This document shows, one piece after another, positions 27,189 through 36,331 of a DNA stretch of 64,000 bases. The translations under genes were made by a program, and so were the position numbers. Numbering within the stretch: the first letter of the stretch is position 1; each line of letters starts with the position of its first letter. The notes beneath the pieces are model-generated. The model searched no databases and was not told the DNA's origin. It saw only the letters and a list, made by a program, of their open reading frames with translations. The DNA is from VAZQ01 sp963739175 (GTDB lineage Bacteria > Pseudomonadota > Alphaproteobacteria > Rhizobiales > Xanthobacteraceae): the NCBI GenBank assembly GCA_963739175.1, contig CAVTZH010000009.1:1488001-1552000 (forward strand), in the 5' to 3' direction.

Positions 27189-29126
27189 TCAGCGCGTCGG
27201 CCAACGCGGATGGCCGGGCGTAAGCCCCCCGACGGCTTGCGATGGGCGCAGCGTCGGCGACGGTGCAGGCGCGGCCGCGGGATCCGGGCCGATCGGCCGC
27301 TTCAGGAGGCGGAAGCGGTCGGCATCCGGCGCCGGCGTCGCCGGTTGCAGCGGAGGCGGCGGCTCGGTGAGCGCGCCGTACTCCGGACTGGCGTCCTCCG
27401 TCCGGCGGTGGCTCATGGTGGCGGCACGCCAGCGCTCGATGACGGATGCGATGAATTCCGGCGACTCGGCATTGCCGGCGTCGCCAGGCTCGCCGATCCG
27501 CTCGCCCTTCGGGCGCAGATGGGCGGGCAGCTCCTTGAACTTCAGCCGCGTCGGCAGCGCGACGCCCTCGCCGAACGCGAACACCTCGCGGGTCGAGAGC
27601 GACGGCAGGAACGTGAGCAGGCTCGCGGCCGCGTCCGACACGGCGGAGCGAACAAACGCCTGGTCGTGGTCGTTCGACAGCCGCATCGTGAACAGCGTGC
27701 TGCACTGGGAGATGATGTTCGGATCGAGCTCGGCCGGGCGCTGCGTCACCAGGCCAAGGAATACGCCGTACTTGCGGCCTTCCTTGGCGATGCGCGAGAT
27801 CGCGCGGCGGGTCGGGCCGAAGCCGATCTTGCGATCGACCGACGCGTAGCGGTGCGCTTCCTCGCAGACGAACAGCAGTTGGATTGCGCCTTCGCTCCAC
27901 AGGCCGAAGTCGAACGCCATGCGGCACAAGACCGACATCACCGCGTCGACGACTTCCGAGGGGAAGCCGGCGAGCTGCATGATCGTCATCGGCTTGCCGT
28001 TGGCGGGCATCCGGAACAGCTGGCTCAGCACCTCCGCCATCGTGTCGCCGCCGACATTGGCGTTGTCGAACATGAAGGCGTAGCGCGGATCGTTGCGCAG
28101 CGTTTCGATGCGCGTCAGCAGGCGGTGGTGGAACGCGCGCGAGGAGCGGTTCTCGAGCTTGCCCATCCGCTCGTCGATCAGGCTGATGAGGTCGGCCAGC
28201 CGGTAGGGGACCGGCGTCTCGACGGTGAAGCCGGAGTTGCGGGGATCGGCCGACTTGGCGGCGAGCCGGTTGGCCGAGCCGCGGTACTGCGTGTACATGC
28301 CCTTCGCAAGCGGGATGACCTCGGAGAGGATTTCGACTTCCTCGTCGATGCCCGGCCGACCGCCGAAGACGACGTCGACGATCTCTTCGAAATTGAACAG
28401 CCAGAACGGCAGCTTGAGGTTGCGCGGCGTGAGCACCTGCGCGCCTTCGCCGAAGAAGCGGCCGTATTCGTTGTGCGGATCGACCAGGAAGATGCGCAGA
28501 TCCGGCCGCGACTTCTGCAGTTCATGCAGGATGATTGCGACGCCCGAGGACTTGCCGACGCCGGTGGTGCCCAGCACCGCAAAATGCCTGCCGACCATGT
28601 CGGTGCCGTTGATGTAGCCGCCGATGCTGGGGTCCTGCTGCAGGTGGCCGATATTGATCGAGCCCGATCCTGCCATCTCGTAGATGACGCGTAGCTCCGC
28701 GTTCGACATCATGGTGACGCCGTCGCCGATCGCGGGATAGTTGGTGACGCCGCGCTGGAAGCGCGAGCCGTTCGCGTCACGCGTGATCTCGCCCATCAGG
28801 TCGAGCCTGGCGGTCGCGACGAAGCCCTTGTCGCGCGCGGCCGCCGGGACCTCGACCGACACGTCGGTGATCAAGCCGATCAGCAGCGTTTTGCCGCTCG
28901 GAATGCAAAGGAATTTGCCGACGGTCGCGCGCGTCTCGTCGGACGCGCCGGCCTGCGGCATAAGGCCGACGGTGGCATGCGTTCCGTTGACGGCGAGCAC
29001 GCGGCCGATCGTGGGCGCCGCCATTGCATGCGTGCCGGTTGTCGCCGGTGCGGCGACCGTCGAAGGGCGCATCGCAGCCGGCGTAGGCGCGGCTGCGCCA
29101 AACTGGTCAAGACTCACGTGCACCAC
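27189..29126 (-). CDS. HerA-like ATPase (DUF87)
   Basis: A 645-residue P-loop ATPase. An N-terminal HAS-barrel-like region (about 38-150) precedes Walker A GTTGVGKSS and, in LRIFLVDPHNEYGRFF, the DPHxEY segment typical of HerA. Walker B is IQLLFVCEEAHRY with catalytic Glu, followed by the arginine-rich FGPTRRAISRIAKEGRKYGVFLGLVTQRPAEL sensor region. HerA pumps DNA for end resection with NurA; no NurA, Sir2 or nuclease partner is adjacent, so the role here is undefined. It stands alone with 218 bp of upstream sequence. Confidence 0.9.
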   Translation of the reverse strand: MVHVSLDQFGAAAPTPAAMRPSTVAAPATTGTHAMAAPTIGRVLAVNGTHATVGLMPQAGASDETRATVGKFLCIPSGKTLLIGLITDVSVEVPAAARDKGFVATARLDLMGEITRDANGSRFQRGVTNYPAIGDGVTMMSNAELRVIYEMAGSGSINIGHLQQDPSIGGYINGTDMVGRHFAVLGTTGVGKSSGVAIILHELQKSRPDLRIFLVDPHNEYGRFFGEGAQVLTPRNLKLPFWLFNFEEIVDVVFGGRPGIDEEVEILSEVIPLAKGMYTQYRGSANRLAAKSADPRNSGFTVETPVPYRLADLISLIDERMGKLENRSSRAFHHRLLTRIETLRNDPRYAFMFDNANVGGDTMAEVLSQLFRMPANGKPMTIMQLAGFPSEVVDAVMSVLCRMAFDFGLWSEGAIQLLFVCEEAHRYASVDRKIGFGPTRRAISRIAKEGRKYGVFLGLVTQRPAELDPNIISQCSTLFTMRLSNDHDQAFVRSAVSDAAASLLTFLPSLSTREVFAFGEGVALPTRLKFKELPAHLRPKGERIGEPGDAGNAESPEFIASVIERWRAATMSHRRTEDASPEYGALTEPPPPLQPATPAPDADRFRLLKRPIGPDPAAAPAPSPTLRPSQAVGGLTPGHPRWPTR

Positions 29127-29344
29127 CCCAATTTTGTATTGGCGCGCGGTCGCGAATTGTTCGCGCCGCCGGTCTTCTGGTGGTGCAGTGTTACATGCGG
29201 GCCTTCTTAATCCCGGTTAATTGCAGTGGTTTGATCGCGCTTAACATTGAATGAAATCGATGGAATCCCGGGCGATCTCGATCGGGCAGCGTGTGACACG
29301 GTGAAGATTTGCTGAACGCGCGCCGAAAGATGGGGGTCTGCGGC

Positions 29345-30781
29345 TTACAGCACCTTGCCGGGATTGAGGATGCCTTGCGGGTCGAGCATCCGTTTGAGGC
29401 TGCGCATCAGGTCGTAGGCCACCGGATCCTTCACCGACGGCAGCACGCCGCGCTTCATCACGCCGATGCCGTGCTCGGCCGAGATCGAGCCCGCATATTT
29501 CGCGACCACGCCGAACACCGCGTCGTTGATCTCATCCCAATGCTTGAGGAATTCCGCGCGGTCGGCGCCGACGGGCTGCGAGACGTTGTAGTGGATGTTG
29601 CCGTCGCCGAGATGGCCGAACGGCACCGGGCGGCAGCCCGGGATCATCGCCTCGACCTTTGCCGTCGCTTCCGCGATGAAATCCGGCACCGTGTTCACCG
29701 GCACCGACACGTCCTGCTTGATCGAGCCGCCTTCGTATTTCTGCGTGTCGGCGATGTGATGGCGCAGCAGCCACAGGCCTTTGGTCTGATCGAGGCTCTC
29801 GGCAATCGTCGCGTCCTCGATCAGGTTGCGCTCGACGCCGGTCGCAAGGATGTCTTCCATGATCGCGCGCAGGCCGTCGCGCGCCTGCGTCGACAACTCC
29901 ATCAGCACGTACCACTTGTGCTGGCTCGCCAGCGGATCGCGGCACATCGGCGCGTGCCTGACCGCGAACTCGAGCGCGATGCGCGGGATCAGTTCGAAGC
30001 TTGTCACGCCGCCGCCGGCGCGCTCATAGGCGAGATTGAGCAGCGCCAGCGCTTCGTAAGGCGAGGGCACGCCGATGAACGCGGTCTCGACCGCGCGCGG
30101 GCGTGGGAACAGCCGCAGCACCGCCGCCGTGATGATGCCGAGCGTGCCTTCCGCGCCGACGAAGATGTGGCGCAGGTCGTAGCCGGTGTTGTCCTTCTTG
30201 AGCTTGCGCAGATTGTGGAGCACGCGCCCGTCGGCGAGCACGACTTCGAGCCCCATCACCAGCTCGCGCGCGACGCCGTAGGCCAGCGCGCCGGTGCCGC
30301 CGGCATTGGTCGAGAGGTTGCCGCCGATGGTGCAGCTCCCTTCGGCGCCGAGCGAGAGCGGGAACAGCCGGTTCTGCGCCTCGGCGGCTTCCTGCGCCTT
30401 GATCAGCACGACGCCGGCTTCGCAGGTCATGGTGTTCGAGGTGGCGTCGACCTCGCGGATGCGGTCGAGCCGCTTGAGCGAGAGCAGGATCTCGCCGTTG
30501 TGCGGCGTCTGTCCGCCGACGAGCCCGGTGTTGCCGCCCTGTGGGACGATGGGCGTGCCGGTCTCGTTCGCGAGCTTCAGGATCGCGGAGACTTCCGCCA
30601 CGGAGCCCGGCCGCAGCACCATCGGCGAACGGCCATGATAGAGCCCGCGCTCCTCGGTCATGTAGGGCTCGATGTCGTTCGCCTCGGTGAGCGCATAGCG
30701 CGCGCCGACGATCGCCGCGAAGCGCGCGAGCAATTCGGGCGGCAGGACTTTGACGGGACGTTCGACCACATTCACGTTCAT
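29345..30781 (-). CDS. FAD-linked oxidase (D-2-hydroxyacid dehydrogenase, GlcD/D2HGDH family)
   Basis: A 478-residue flavoprotein. The FAD-binding domain shows PIVPQGGNTGLVGGQTP and GAEGSCTIGGNLSTNAGG, the pyrophosphate-binding loops; DLRHIFVGAEGTLGIIT is a family signature. The cap and C-terminal domain have PFGHLGDGNIHYNV with the metal-binding His pair and SAEHGIGVMKR. It oxidises a D-2-hydroxyacid such as D-2-hydroxyglutarate or D-lactate. It lies 225 bp downstream of the Sua5 gene on the same strand and may share its promoter. Confidence 0.92.
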   Translation of the reverse strand: MNVNVVERPVKVLPPELLARFAAIVGARYALTEANDIEPYMTEERGLYHGRSPMVLRPGSVAEVSAILKLANETGTPIVPQGGNTGLVGGQTPHNGEILLSLKRLDRIREVDATSNTMTCEAGVVLIKAQEAAEAQNRLFPLSLGAEGSCTIGGNLSTNAGGTGALAYGVARELVMGLEVVLADGRVLHNLRKLKKDNTGYDLRHIFVGAEGTLGIITAAVLRLFPRPRAVETAFIGVPSPYEALALLNLAYERAGGGVTSFELIPRIALEFAVRHAPMCRDPLASQHKWYVLMELSTQARDGLRAIMEDILATGVERNLIEDATIAESLDQTKGLWLLRHHIADTQKYEGGSIKQDVSVPVNTVPDFIAEATAKVEAMIPGCRPVPFGHLGDGNIHYNVSQPVGADRAEFLKHWDEINDAVFGVVAKYAGSISAEHGIGVMKRGVLPSVKDPVAYDLMRSLKRMLDPQGILNPGKVL

Positions 30782-31006
30782 GGATGTCCGTCTTCCGATC
30801 CGGTTTCAGTGTTTCGATCTTACAGGGCGGCGATGACGCTGTAAGACGGCGAAAATCGCATAATTGTTTTGAACGATCAAAGCTTTGCCCGGCCGATCTT
30901 ACAGTCTTACAGGCCTTACACCGGATCGCGGATTTCGCGTTTTCAGCGGCCGCGCCGATCGACCCTGTGGAGCGATCTAGGATTATAGTCATTGAGCGCA
31001 AAATCG

Positions 31007-31999
31007 TCAAGGCCGCGGCGCGGCGGCGCGCTGGAGCCGGTCGTTGATCGCCTCGCCGAGACCTTCATGCGGCACCGGCATCACCGCGATCGCGCTCGCG
31101 CCGGCGGCATCAAGCGCGCGCAGGTGCGAGAACAGATTGGCGGCGGCCTCGATCAGGTCGCCGCGCGCGGAGAGGTTGAGCATGCGCACCGGCGTCGCGC
31201 CTGCGGGCATTTCAGCGCCGAAGGCCAGCAGGGCTTCTCCGGCCGACAGGCTGGTGGCGTCGAGCCGCAACGGGCTGCGCGGCGCGTAGTGCGAGGCGAG
31301 CTGGCCGGGCGCCAGCGGGGCTTCGCCTTCGTCGGCGCCGGGCTGCAAGGGCGCTTCGTTGAGCGCGTGTCCAAGCACGCGCTCGATGGCGGCGCGCGGC
31401 ACGCCGCCCGGCCGCAGCAGCGATGGCTCGCCGAGGCAGGCGACGATGGTGGATTCGACGCCGACCGGCGTCGCGCCGCCGTCCACGATCAAATCGATAC
31501 GCCCGCGCAGATCGGCCAGCACATGCTGCGCGGTGGTGGGCGAGACGTGGCCGGAGCGGTTGGCGGAGGGCGCGACCACCGGGCGCCCGAAGGCGGTGAG
31601 GATGTCGCGCGCGACCGGATGATCCGGCACGCGCACCGCGATGCTGTCGAGGCCGGCGGTGGCGAGGTCGGCGACCGTGCAGCGTGCCGCCTTCGGCAGC
31701 ACCAGCGTCAGCGGCCCCGGCCAGAGCGCGGCGGCGAGCCGTTCGGCCGCCGCGTCGAAGCGCGCGAGTTCCCGCGCCGCCTCGAGGTCGCTCACATGGG
31801 CGATCAGTGGATTGAACGCGGGCCGGCCCTTGGCGTCATAGAGGCGGGCCACCGCGATGCCGTCCTGCGCGTCGGCGCCCAGCCCATAGACGGTCTCGGT
31901 CGGGAAGGCGACGAGCCCGCCGGCCTCAAGGCAGCGCGCGGCGGCCGCAACCGCCTCGGAATCCGCCTTCATGACGCGCGTTGACGGTCCGGCAGTCAC
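31007..31999 (-). CDS. Threonylcarbamoyl-AMP synthase (Sua5/TsaC)
   Basis: A 330-residue enzyme making threonylcarbamoyl-AMP from threonine, bicarbonate and ATP for the t6A modification of tRNAs. The N-terminal YrdC domain has LVAFPTETVYGLGADA, KGRPxxNPLIAHV (KGRPAFNPLIAHV), WPGPLTLVL and VVAPSANRSGHVSPT. The C-terminal Sua5 domain follows (APGQLASHYAPR). Length identifies the long Sua5 form. The frame begins at MTAGPS; an ATG nine codons later (MKADSE) is also possible. Confidence 0.92.
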   Translation of the reverse strand: MTAGPSTRVMKADSEAVAAAARCLEAGGLVAFPTETVYGLGADAQDGIAVARLYDAKGRPAFNPLIAHVSDLEAARELARFDAAAERLAAALWPGPLTLVLPKAARCTVADLATAGLDSIAVRVPDHPVARDILTAFGRPVVAPSANRSGHVSPTTAQHVLADLRGRIDLIVDGGATPVGVESTIVACLGEPSLLRPGGVPRAAIERVLGHALNEAPLQPGADEGEAPLAPGQLASHYAPRSPLRLDATSLSAGEALLAFGAEMPAGATPVRMLNLSARGDLIEAAANLFSHLRALDAAGASAIAVMPVPHEGLGEAINDRLQRAAAPRP

Positions 32000-32026
32000 G
32001 TCAATGAAGCTCGAGGAAGTGATGGA

Positions 32027-32103
32027 TGGTCGGAGTGATAGGATTTGAACCTACGACCCCCTCGTCCCGAACGAGGTGCTCTACCAGGCTGAGCCACACT
32101 CCG
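32027..32103 (-). tRNA. tRNA-Pro (anticodon CGG)
   Basis: On the minus strand a 7-bp acceptor stem (CGGAGTG/CACTCCG), a D-arm with AGCCTGGTA, a 5-bp anticodon stem closing the loop TTCGGGA, and a T-arm with TTCAAAT fold into a cloverleaf. The anticodon is CGG, reading the codon CCG, frequent in this genome. The discriminator A and CCA tail are encoded. It is intact and shows no duplicated 3' end, so it has not served as an integration site here. Confidence 0.96.
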
Positions 32104-32198
32104 ACACTGGCCGGGGTTATAACGGGGGGCCCCCGACGCCGCAAGCGAGAGATGGCTGGGTTTTCCGGCCCTTCAACTCGCGAGCCAATCCCCCGCGG

Positions 32199-32939
32199 TC
32201 ACCGCGCCCGTGCCCGCTTCCCCGATCCATACATCTCCTGCTCGCGCGCATTGATCGCCGCCGCGGCCTGGACCGTGCCGTCGTCGGCAATGAACGCGAT
32301 CGGGCCGACGCGGCGCTCGTCGAACACGGCGGCGATGAGCGGATTGCCGTACCAGGCAAGCGTGTCGAGGTTGAGCCGGTTGGGGCGAAGGTCCGGCAGT
32401 CCGGTCTCGGTCGGCGTGTGGCCGTGCACGATGTAGAGCCCGTGGTCGGTCGTGTCCGACAGGAACGGCTCGCGGATCCAGAGCAATACTTCCTTCCGTT
32501 GCTGGGCCAAAGGAATGCCCGGCATGATGCCGGCATGGACGAAGAAGCGCCGCTGGTCGTGCTCGTAGAGCGGCAGGCTCTCGAACCAGGCGAGATGCTC
32601 GCTCGGGAGCTCCTCGGCGCTGCGTGCGCCATAGCTGTAGAGGGTGGCGTCGCCGCCGTTGTCGAGCCACATCATCTCGTCCTGGCGGTGGGCGGCGGCG
32701 ACCAGCATGTCCTCGTGATTGCCCCTGAGGCAGACCACCTGGCCGGGCCAGCGCGCCTGCGCCTCGATCAGCAGCGCGACCACCTCGCGGCTGCGTTTGC
32801 CGCGATCGACATAGTCGCCCAGGAACACGAAGCGGGCGGTGTTGTCCCCGCAGTGGTCGACGCAATGGCGCAAGAGATTGGCGAGCTTGGTATAGCTGCC
32901 GTGGATGTCGCCGATCGCATAGGTCAGGACTGCCGCCAT
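32199..32939 (-). CDS. Metallophosphoesterase (PrpA/ApaH-type serine/threonine phosphatase)
   Basis: A 246-residue calcineurin-like phosphatase. All metal-binding motifs are present: IGDIHG, FLGDYVDRG, LRGNHE, FFVHAG and VHGHTP. Size and motif spacing fit small bacterial protein phosphatases or symmetrical bis-nucleoside tetraphosphatases. It is a single gene, and the region of about 250 bp upstream holds no other gene. Confidence 0.9.
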   Translation of the reverse strand: MAAVLTYAIGDIHGSYTKLANLLRHCVDHCGDNTARFVFLGDYVDRGKRSREVVALLIEAQARWPGQVVCLRGNHEDMLVAAAHRQDEMMWLDNGGDATLYSYGARSAEELPSEHLAWFESLPLYEHDQRRFFVHAGIMPGIPLAQQRKEVLLWIREPFLSDTTDHGLYIVHGHTPTETGLPDLRPNRLNLDTLAWYGNPLIAAVFDERRVGPIAFIADDGTVQAAAAINAREQEMYGSGKRARAR

Positions 32940-33188
32940 CCAAAATCCCCAAGCCCGCCAACGCGAATCTATTTACCACCTGATCGTGGCCAGCCATGTG
33001 GTCGAAAGTTCGGCACATGCCGTTGGCGACCGCAAGTCGTGACAGATGGTAGCAACGGCCTTGTGTCAGCCCAGTGTAGCCGCGTACCCTCGCGCGCGGT
33101 TTCAACAATTCAGGGCACGCCCGCGCGCAAGCTGGCGGAACCCAAAGACGTAAAGACGTAAACAAAGGGCGTAATGCGGAGGGAATAC

Positions 33189-34176
33189 ATGGTTTCACGG
33201 CGTAAACTGCTGCGCGCCACCGCGCTGGGGTCGATGTCGGCCGCGGCGTTGAAGGTTTTCGGAGGCCGCGCGCTGGCGCAAAACTATCCGACGCGGCCGA
33301 TGCGCTGGGTGGTGCCGTATCCGCCGGGCGGCGCGACCGACATCGTGGCGCGCATCGTCGGCGCCTATCTCACGCGAGAGTCTCGGCCAGCAGGTCGTGA
33401 TCGAGAACCGGCCGGGCGCCGGCAACAATCTCGGCACCGAGGCGGTGGTCAACGCGCAGCCGGATGGGCATACCTTCCTGCTGGTCAATCCCGCCAACGC
33501 GATCAACGCCACGCTCTACAAGAAACTGTCGTTCAACTATCTGAAGGACACCATCCAGGTTGCCGGCATCATCCGGGTGCCGAACGTGATGGAAGTGCAT
33601 CCCGGGGTGCCCGCCAAGAACGTCGCGGAATTCATCGCCTACGCGAAGGCCAATCCCGGCAAGATCAACTGGGCGACCTCGGGCAACGGCACGTCGGTGC
33701 ATCTGTCCGGCGAGTTGTTCAAGATGATGACCGGGGTCGATCTTCTGCACGTGCCGTATCGCGGCTCGGCGCCGGCGCTGACCGACATGCTGGCCGGCCA
33801 AGTGCACGTGATGTTCGACAACATGCCGCCGTCGCTGCCGCACATCAAGGCGGGCAAGCTGCGCGCGCTCGGTGTGACGACGGCGCAGCGCTCGTCCGCG
33901 CTGCCCGACGTGCCGACGGTCGGTGAGACGGTCGCCGGCTACGAGGCGAGCGCGTTCTTCGGACTGGCCGTGCCCAAGGGCACGCCGGCGGCGATCGTCG
34001 AGCGGCTCAACCGCGATGTGAACGCCGCGCTGAAGGACCAGAAGGTCGCCGCACGGCTCGCCGATCTCGGCGGCATCCAGATCGGCGGCACGTCGGCGGA
34101 TTTCGCCAAGCTGGTCGAGGACGAGACCGCCAAGTGGCAGAAGGTCATCACGGTCGGCAAAGTCACGCTGGAGTGA
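33189..34176 (+). pseudogene. Bug/TctC receptor 2, one frameshift
   Basis: A Tat-type signal (SRRKLLRA, hydrophobic core, GRALA-QN) and NYPTRPMRWVVPYPPGGATDIVARIV form the start of a Bug receptor. After LT the frame breaks near 33,372; removing one base gives ESLGQQVVIENRPGAGNNLGTEAVV and the rest of a complete receptor ending in KWQKVITVGKVTLE. The intact protein would be about 329 residues. The ligand is unknown and there is no permease nearby. The clean remainder suggests either a very recent mutation or an assembly error. Confidence 0.88.
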
Positions 34177-34225
34177 CGCGCGCAACGGTTGACTGCGTAC
34201 GCTTGAGCGCGCATGGGCTCGCCGC

Positions 34226-35140
34226 ATGAGCGACGACATTCCCTTCGACAAGACCTTCGATCTGCCGCCCGGAAAGGTCGAGGAGGTGGCGCCCGGCGTC
34301 CGGCGCATCCTCTGCAACAATCCGGGGCCGTTCACGTTCAAGGGGACGGTGAGCTACATCGTCGGCCGCGGCGCGGTCGCCATCATCGATCCGGGTCCGC
34401 TCGATGAGGCGCATGTCGCGGCGCTGCTCGATGCGGTGCGCGGCGAGACCGTGACGCATATCTTCGTCACCCACACCCATCGCGACCATTCGCCTTCGGC
34501 GGCGCGGATCAAGGCCGCGACCGGCGCGCCGACCTTGGGCGAGGGGCCGCATCGCGCGGCGCGCCCGCTCAACATCGGCAGCGACGTGAGGCCGCTCGAT
34601 TCCTCCGGCGACATGGAGTTCCGGCCGGACCGCGTGCTCAAGGACGGCGACGTCGTCGACGGCGCCGGCTGGTCGCTCACGGCGATCACCACCCCCGGGC
34701 ATTGCGCCAACCACATGGCCTACGCGCTCAAGGGCACCGATATCCTGTTCTCCGGCGATCACGTGATGGCGTGGTCGACGCCGGTGGTCGCGCCGCCCGA
34801 CGGCTCGATGAGCGACTACATGGCGTCGCTCGACAAGCTCGCGCGGCGGGGCGAGACGACCTACTACCCGGGCCACGGCGGCGCGGTGCGCGACGCGCCG
34901 CGCTTCGTGCAGCACTTCATCGATCATCGGCGCGCGCGCGAAGCCGCGATCCTCGAACAGCTCAAGGCGGGCGAGACCGACATCCCCTCGCTGGTGCGCG
35001 ACATTTACGTGGGGCTCGATCCGCGGCTCACCCGCGCCGCGGGGCTGTCGGTGCTCGCGCATCTCGAGGATCTGGTCACGCGCGGCAAGGTTGCGACCGA
35101 CGGCACGCCGTCGGCCGGCGGGCGCTACCGGTTGGCTTGA
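34226..35140 (+). CDS. Metallo-beta-lactamase fold hydrolase (LACTB2-like)
   Basis: A 304-residue MBL-fold hydrolase. Zinc ligands are in THTHRDHSPSA, TPGHCANH, FSGDHVM and YYPGHGG. A C-terminal helical domain (about 225-300) with VRDIYVGLDPRLTRAAGLSVLAHLEDLVTRGK matches the winged helix of LACTB2-like proteins, which act on nucleic acids or small thioesters. It starts 49 bp after the Bug receptor on the same strand and converges with the next gene, overlapping its stop by 16 bp. Confidence 0.88.
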   Translation: MSDDIPFDKTFDLPPGKVEEVAPGVRRILCNNPGPFTFKGTVSYIVGRGAVAIIDPGPLDEAHVAALLDAVRGETVTHIFVTHTHRDHSPSAARIKAATGAPTLGEGPHRAARPLNIGSDVRPLDSSGDMEFRPDRVLKDGDVVDGAGWSLTAITTPGHCANHMAYALKGTDILFSGDHVMAWSTPVVAPPDGSMSDYMASLDKLARRGETTYYPGHGGAVRDAPRFVQHFIDHRRAREAAILEQLKAGETDIPSLVRDIYVGLDPRLTRAAGLSVLAHLEDLVTRGKVATDGTPSAGGRYRLA

Positions 35141-36018
35141 TTGCCTTTCGGTGCGGCTTTCGGCGGCGCCTTCTGCGGCGCTTTCGGTGCGCCCTTGGCC
35201 GGTCCCTTCGGCCGCGCGATCGGCGGCGGCTCGTCCGGCGCCTGATTGGCGAACTCGTTCTCGATGTCTTCCAGCAGCGTGCGCACCCGCGCCGCGTTGG
35301 CGCCGAAATCGAACGAGCCGTAGCGCGACGACGAGCGCACATCGACGCGGGCGCCGCCCTCGAACGCGCGCACCCGCACGATGACGTCGTCGCGGAAGCC
35401 CATGATCGGCGTGCGCGCCACCGCTTCGATGCGGCCTTCCGGCCGGCCCTGATCCGGCGCGCGCGCCTCGACCACGCGCCAGCGCCGCCGTTCAATGACG
35501 GTCAGCGCGGCGTTGTAGGCGGAGCGGGTGTCGATGTCGGCGTCGAGCGGCTCGATATCGGGATAGGCTTCGAGCTGCATCTCGGCCGCGGCGAGACCCG
35601 GATAGACGATCGGATTGGCGTCGCGCGGCCGCGCCTTGGCGAGCGTGTCGTAGCGCGGCGGGTCGATCGGATCGGTGGTGACGTCGTAGATCCACGGCAG
35701 GTTGCGCGCCTTCACCGCGAGGAATGTGGGATAGGCGAGCAGCAGGGCGGCGATTGCGATGGCGCCCAGGCTGGCGCCCATGCCGAGCAGGCCTTCCCGC
35801 CAGATCGATACGAAGCCGGCGAACGCCAACAGCAGCGCCAGGATCGCAAGCGCCAGTGATGCGCCGAACGTCACCAGCGCAGGACGCATCTCCAGCAGGC
35901 CGGAATGCACGATGATGATCGAGAGCAGCGCGGCGGCCAGCGCAAACAGCGCGATGCGCCGCGCCCACAGCGCCAGCCGGGAGGTACCCTGGTCGATGAT
36001 GATGCGCCGCGCCATCCC
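35125..36018 (-). CDS. DUF1499 domain membrane protein
   Basis: A 297-residue protein starting at MARRIIIDQ. Three or four membrane helices (about residues 18-35, 45-65, 75-95) are followed by a soluble DUF1499 domain from about residue 105 (PWIYDVTTDPIDPPRYDTL ... VRSSSRYGSFDFGANAARVRTLLEDIENEF). The last 30 residues are a Lys/Pro/Ala tail. Function is unknown for the family. Its promoter side faces the two large hairpins at 36,042-36,204. Confidence 0.82.
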   Translation of the reverse strand, partial: GMARRIIIDQGTSRLALWARRIALFALAAALLSIIIVHSGLLEMRPALVTFGASLALAILALLLAFAGFVSIWREGLLGMGASLGAIAIAALLLAYPTFLAVKARNLPWIYDVTTDPIDPPRYDTLAKARPRDANPIVYPGLAAAEMQLEAYPDIEPLDADIDTRSAYNAALTVIERRRWRVVEARAPDQGRPEGRIEAVARTPIMGFRDDVIVRVRAFEGGARVDVRSSSRYGSFDFGANAARVRTLLEDIENEFANQAPDEPPPIARPKGPAKGAPKAPQKAPPKAAPKGNQANR

Positions 36019-36041
36019 GGACCGATAAAGCCTTGAGACAT

Positions 36042-36114
36042 CAGTGTCCAGCATCCGAAGTTCACACAACCGTGCTGCAACCGCCCCTGCGAACTTCGGA
36101 TGCAAAGGACACTG
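36042..36114. repeat. Large bulged hairpin, copy A
   Basis: Outer stem CAGTGTCC/GGACACTG (8 bp), bulges of 2 and 4 nt, inner stem CATCCGAAGTTC/GAACTTCGGATG (12 bp), and a 27-nt loop. It lies between the divergent DUF1499 and Bug receptor genes, next to a second hairpin with mirrored layout. There is no coding sequence. Confidence 0.8.
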
Positions 36115-36128
36115 GAACGCATAGCTTT

Positions 36129-36204
36129 CTGGTGTGGCTTGGTTCAGAAGTTCGCTACCGATCTGGCCGCAGAGGGATGGCGAACTTCTGAACCGTCACA
36201 CCAG
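36129..36204. repeat. Large bulged hairpin, copy B
   Basis: Outer stem CTGGTGTG/CACACCAG (8 bp), bulges of 4 and 2 nt, inner stem GGTTCAGAAGTTCGC with its exact complement (15 bp), and a 24-nt loop. Read in the opposite orientation, copy A has the same plan and shares GAAGTTCGC, so the two look like divergent inverted copies of one structured element. Confidence 0.8.
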
Positions 36205-36331
36205 TGGCAATACATCGCAGAAAAGGCCGGTGACATCGCAGGTTTCTTCACCAAGATCAGTTGCCGCCCTTTGGCCCGGCTCTAGAATCTGGCATTTGCC
36301 GCCGGCGTTTGAAGCTCGGGAGATTTTGCGA

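Noticed and set aside
27189..29126. HerA-like gene as part of a defence island
   Set aside because: Neighbours are an FAD oxidase and small unrelated genes; no nuclease, Sir2 or restriction gene is present.
32027..32103. tRNA-Pro as an integration site
   Set aside because: The flanks are ordinary host genes and I saw no duplicated tRNA 3' end or integrase near it.
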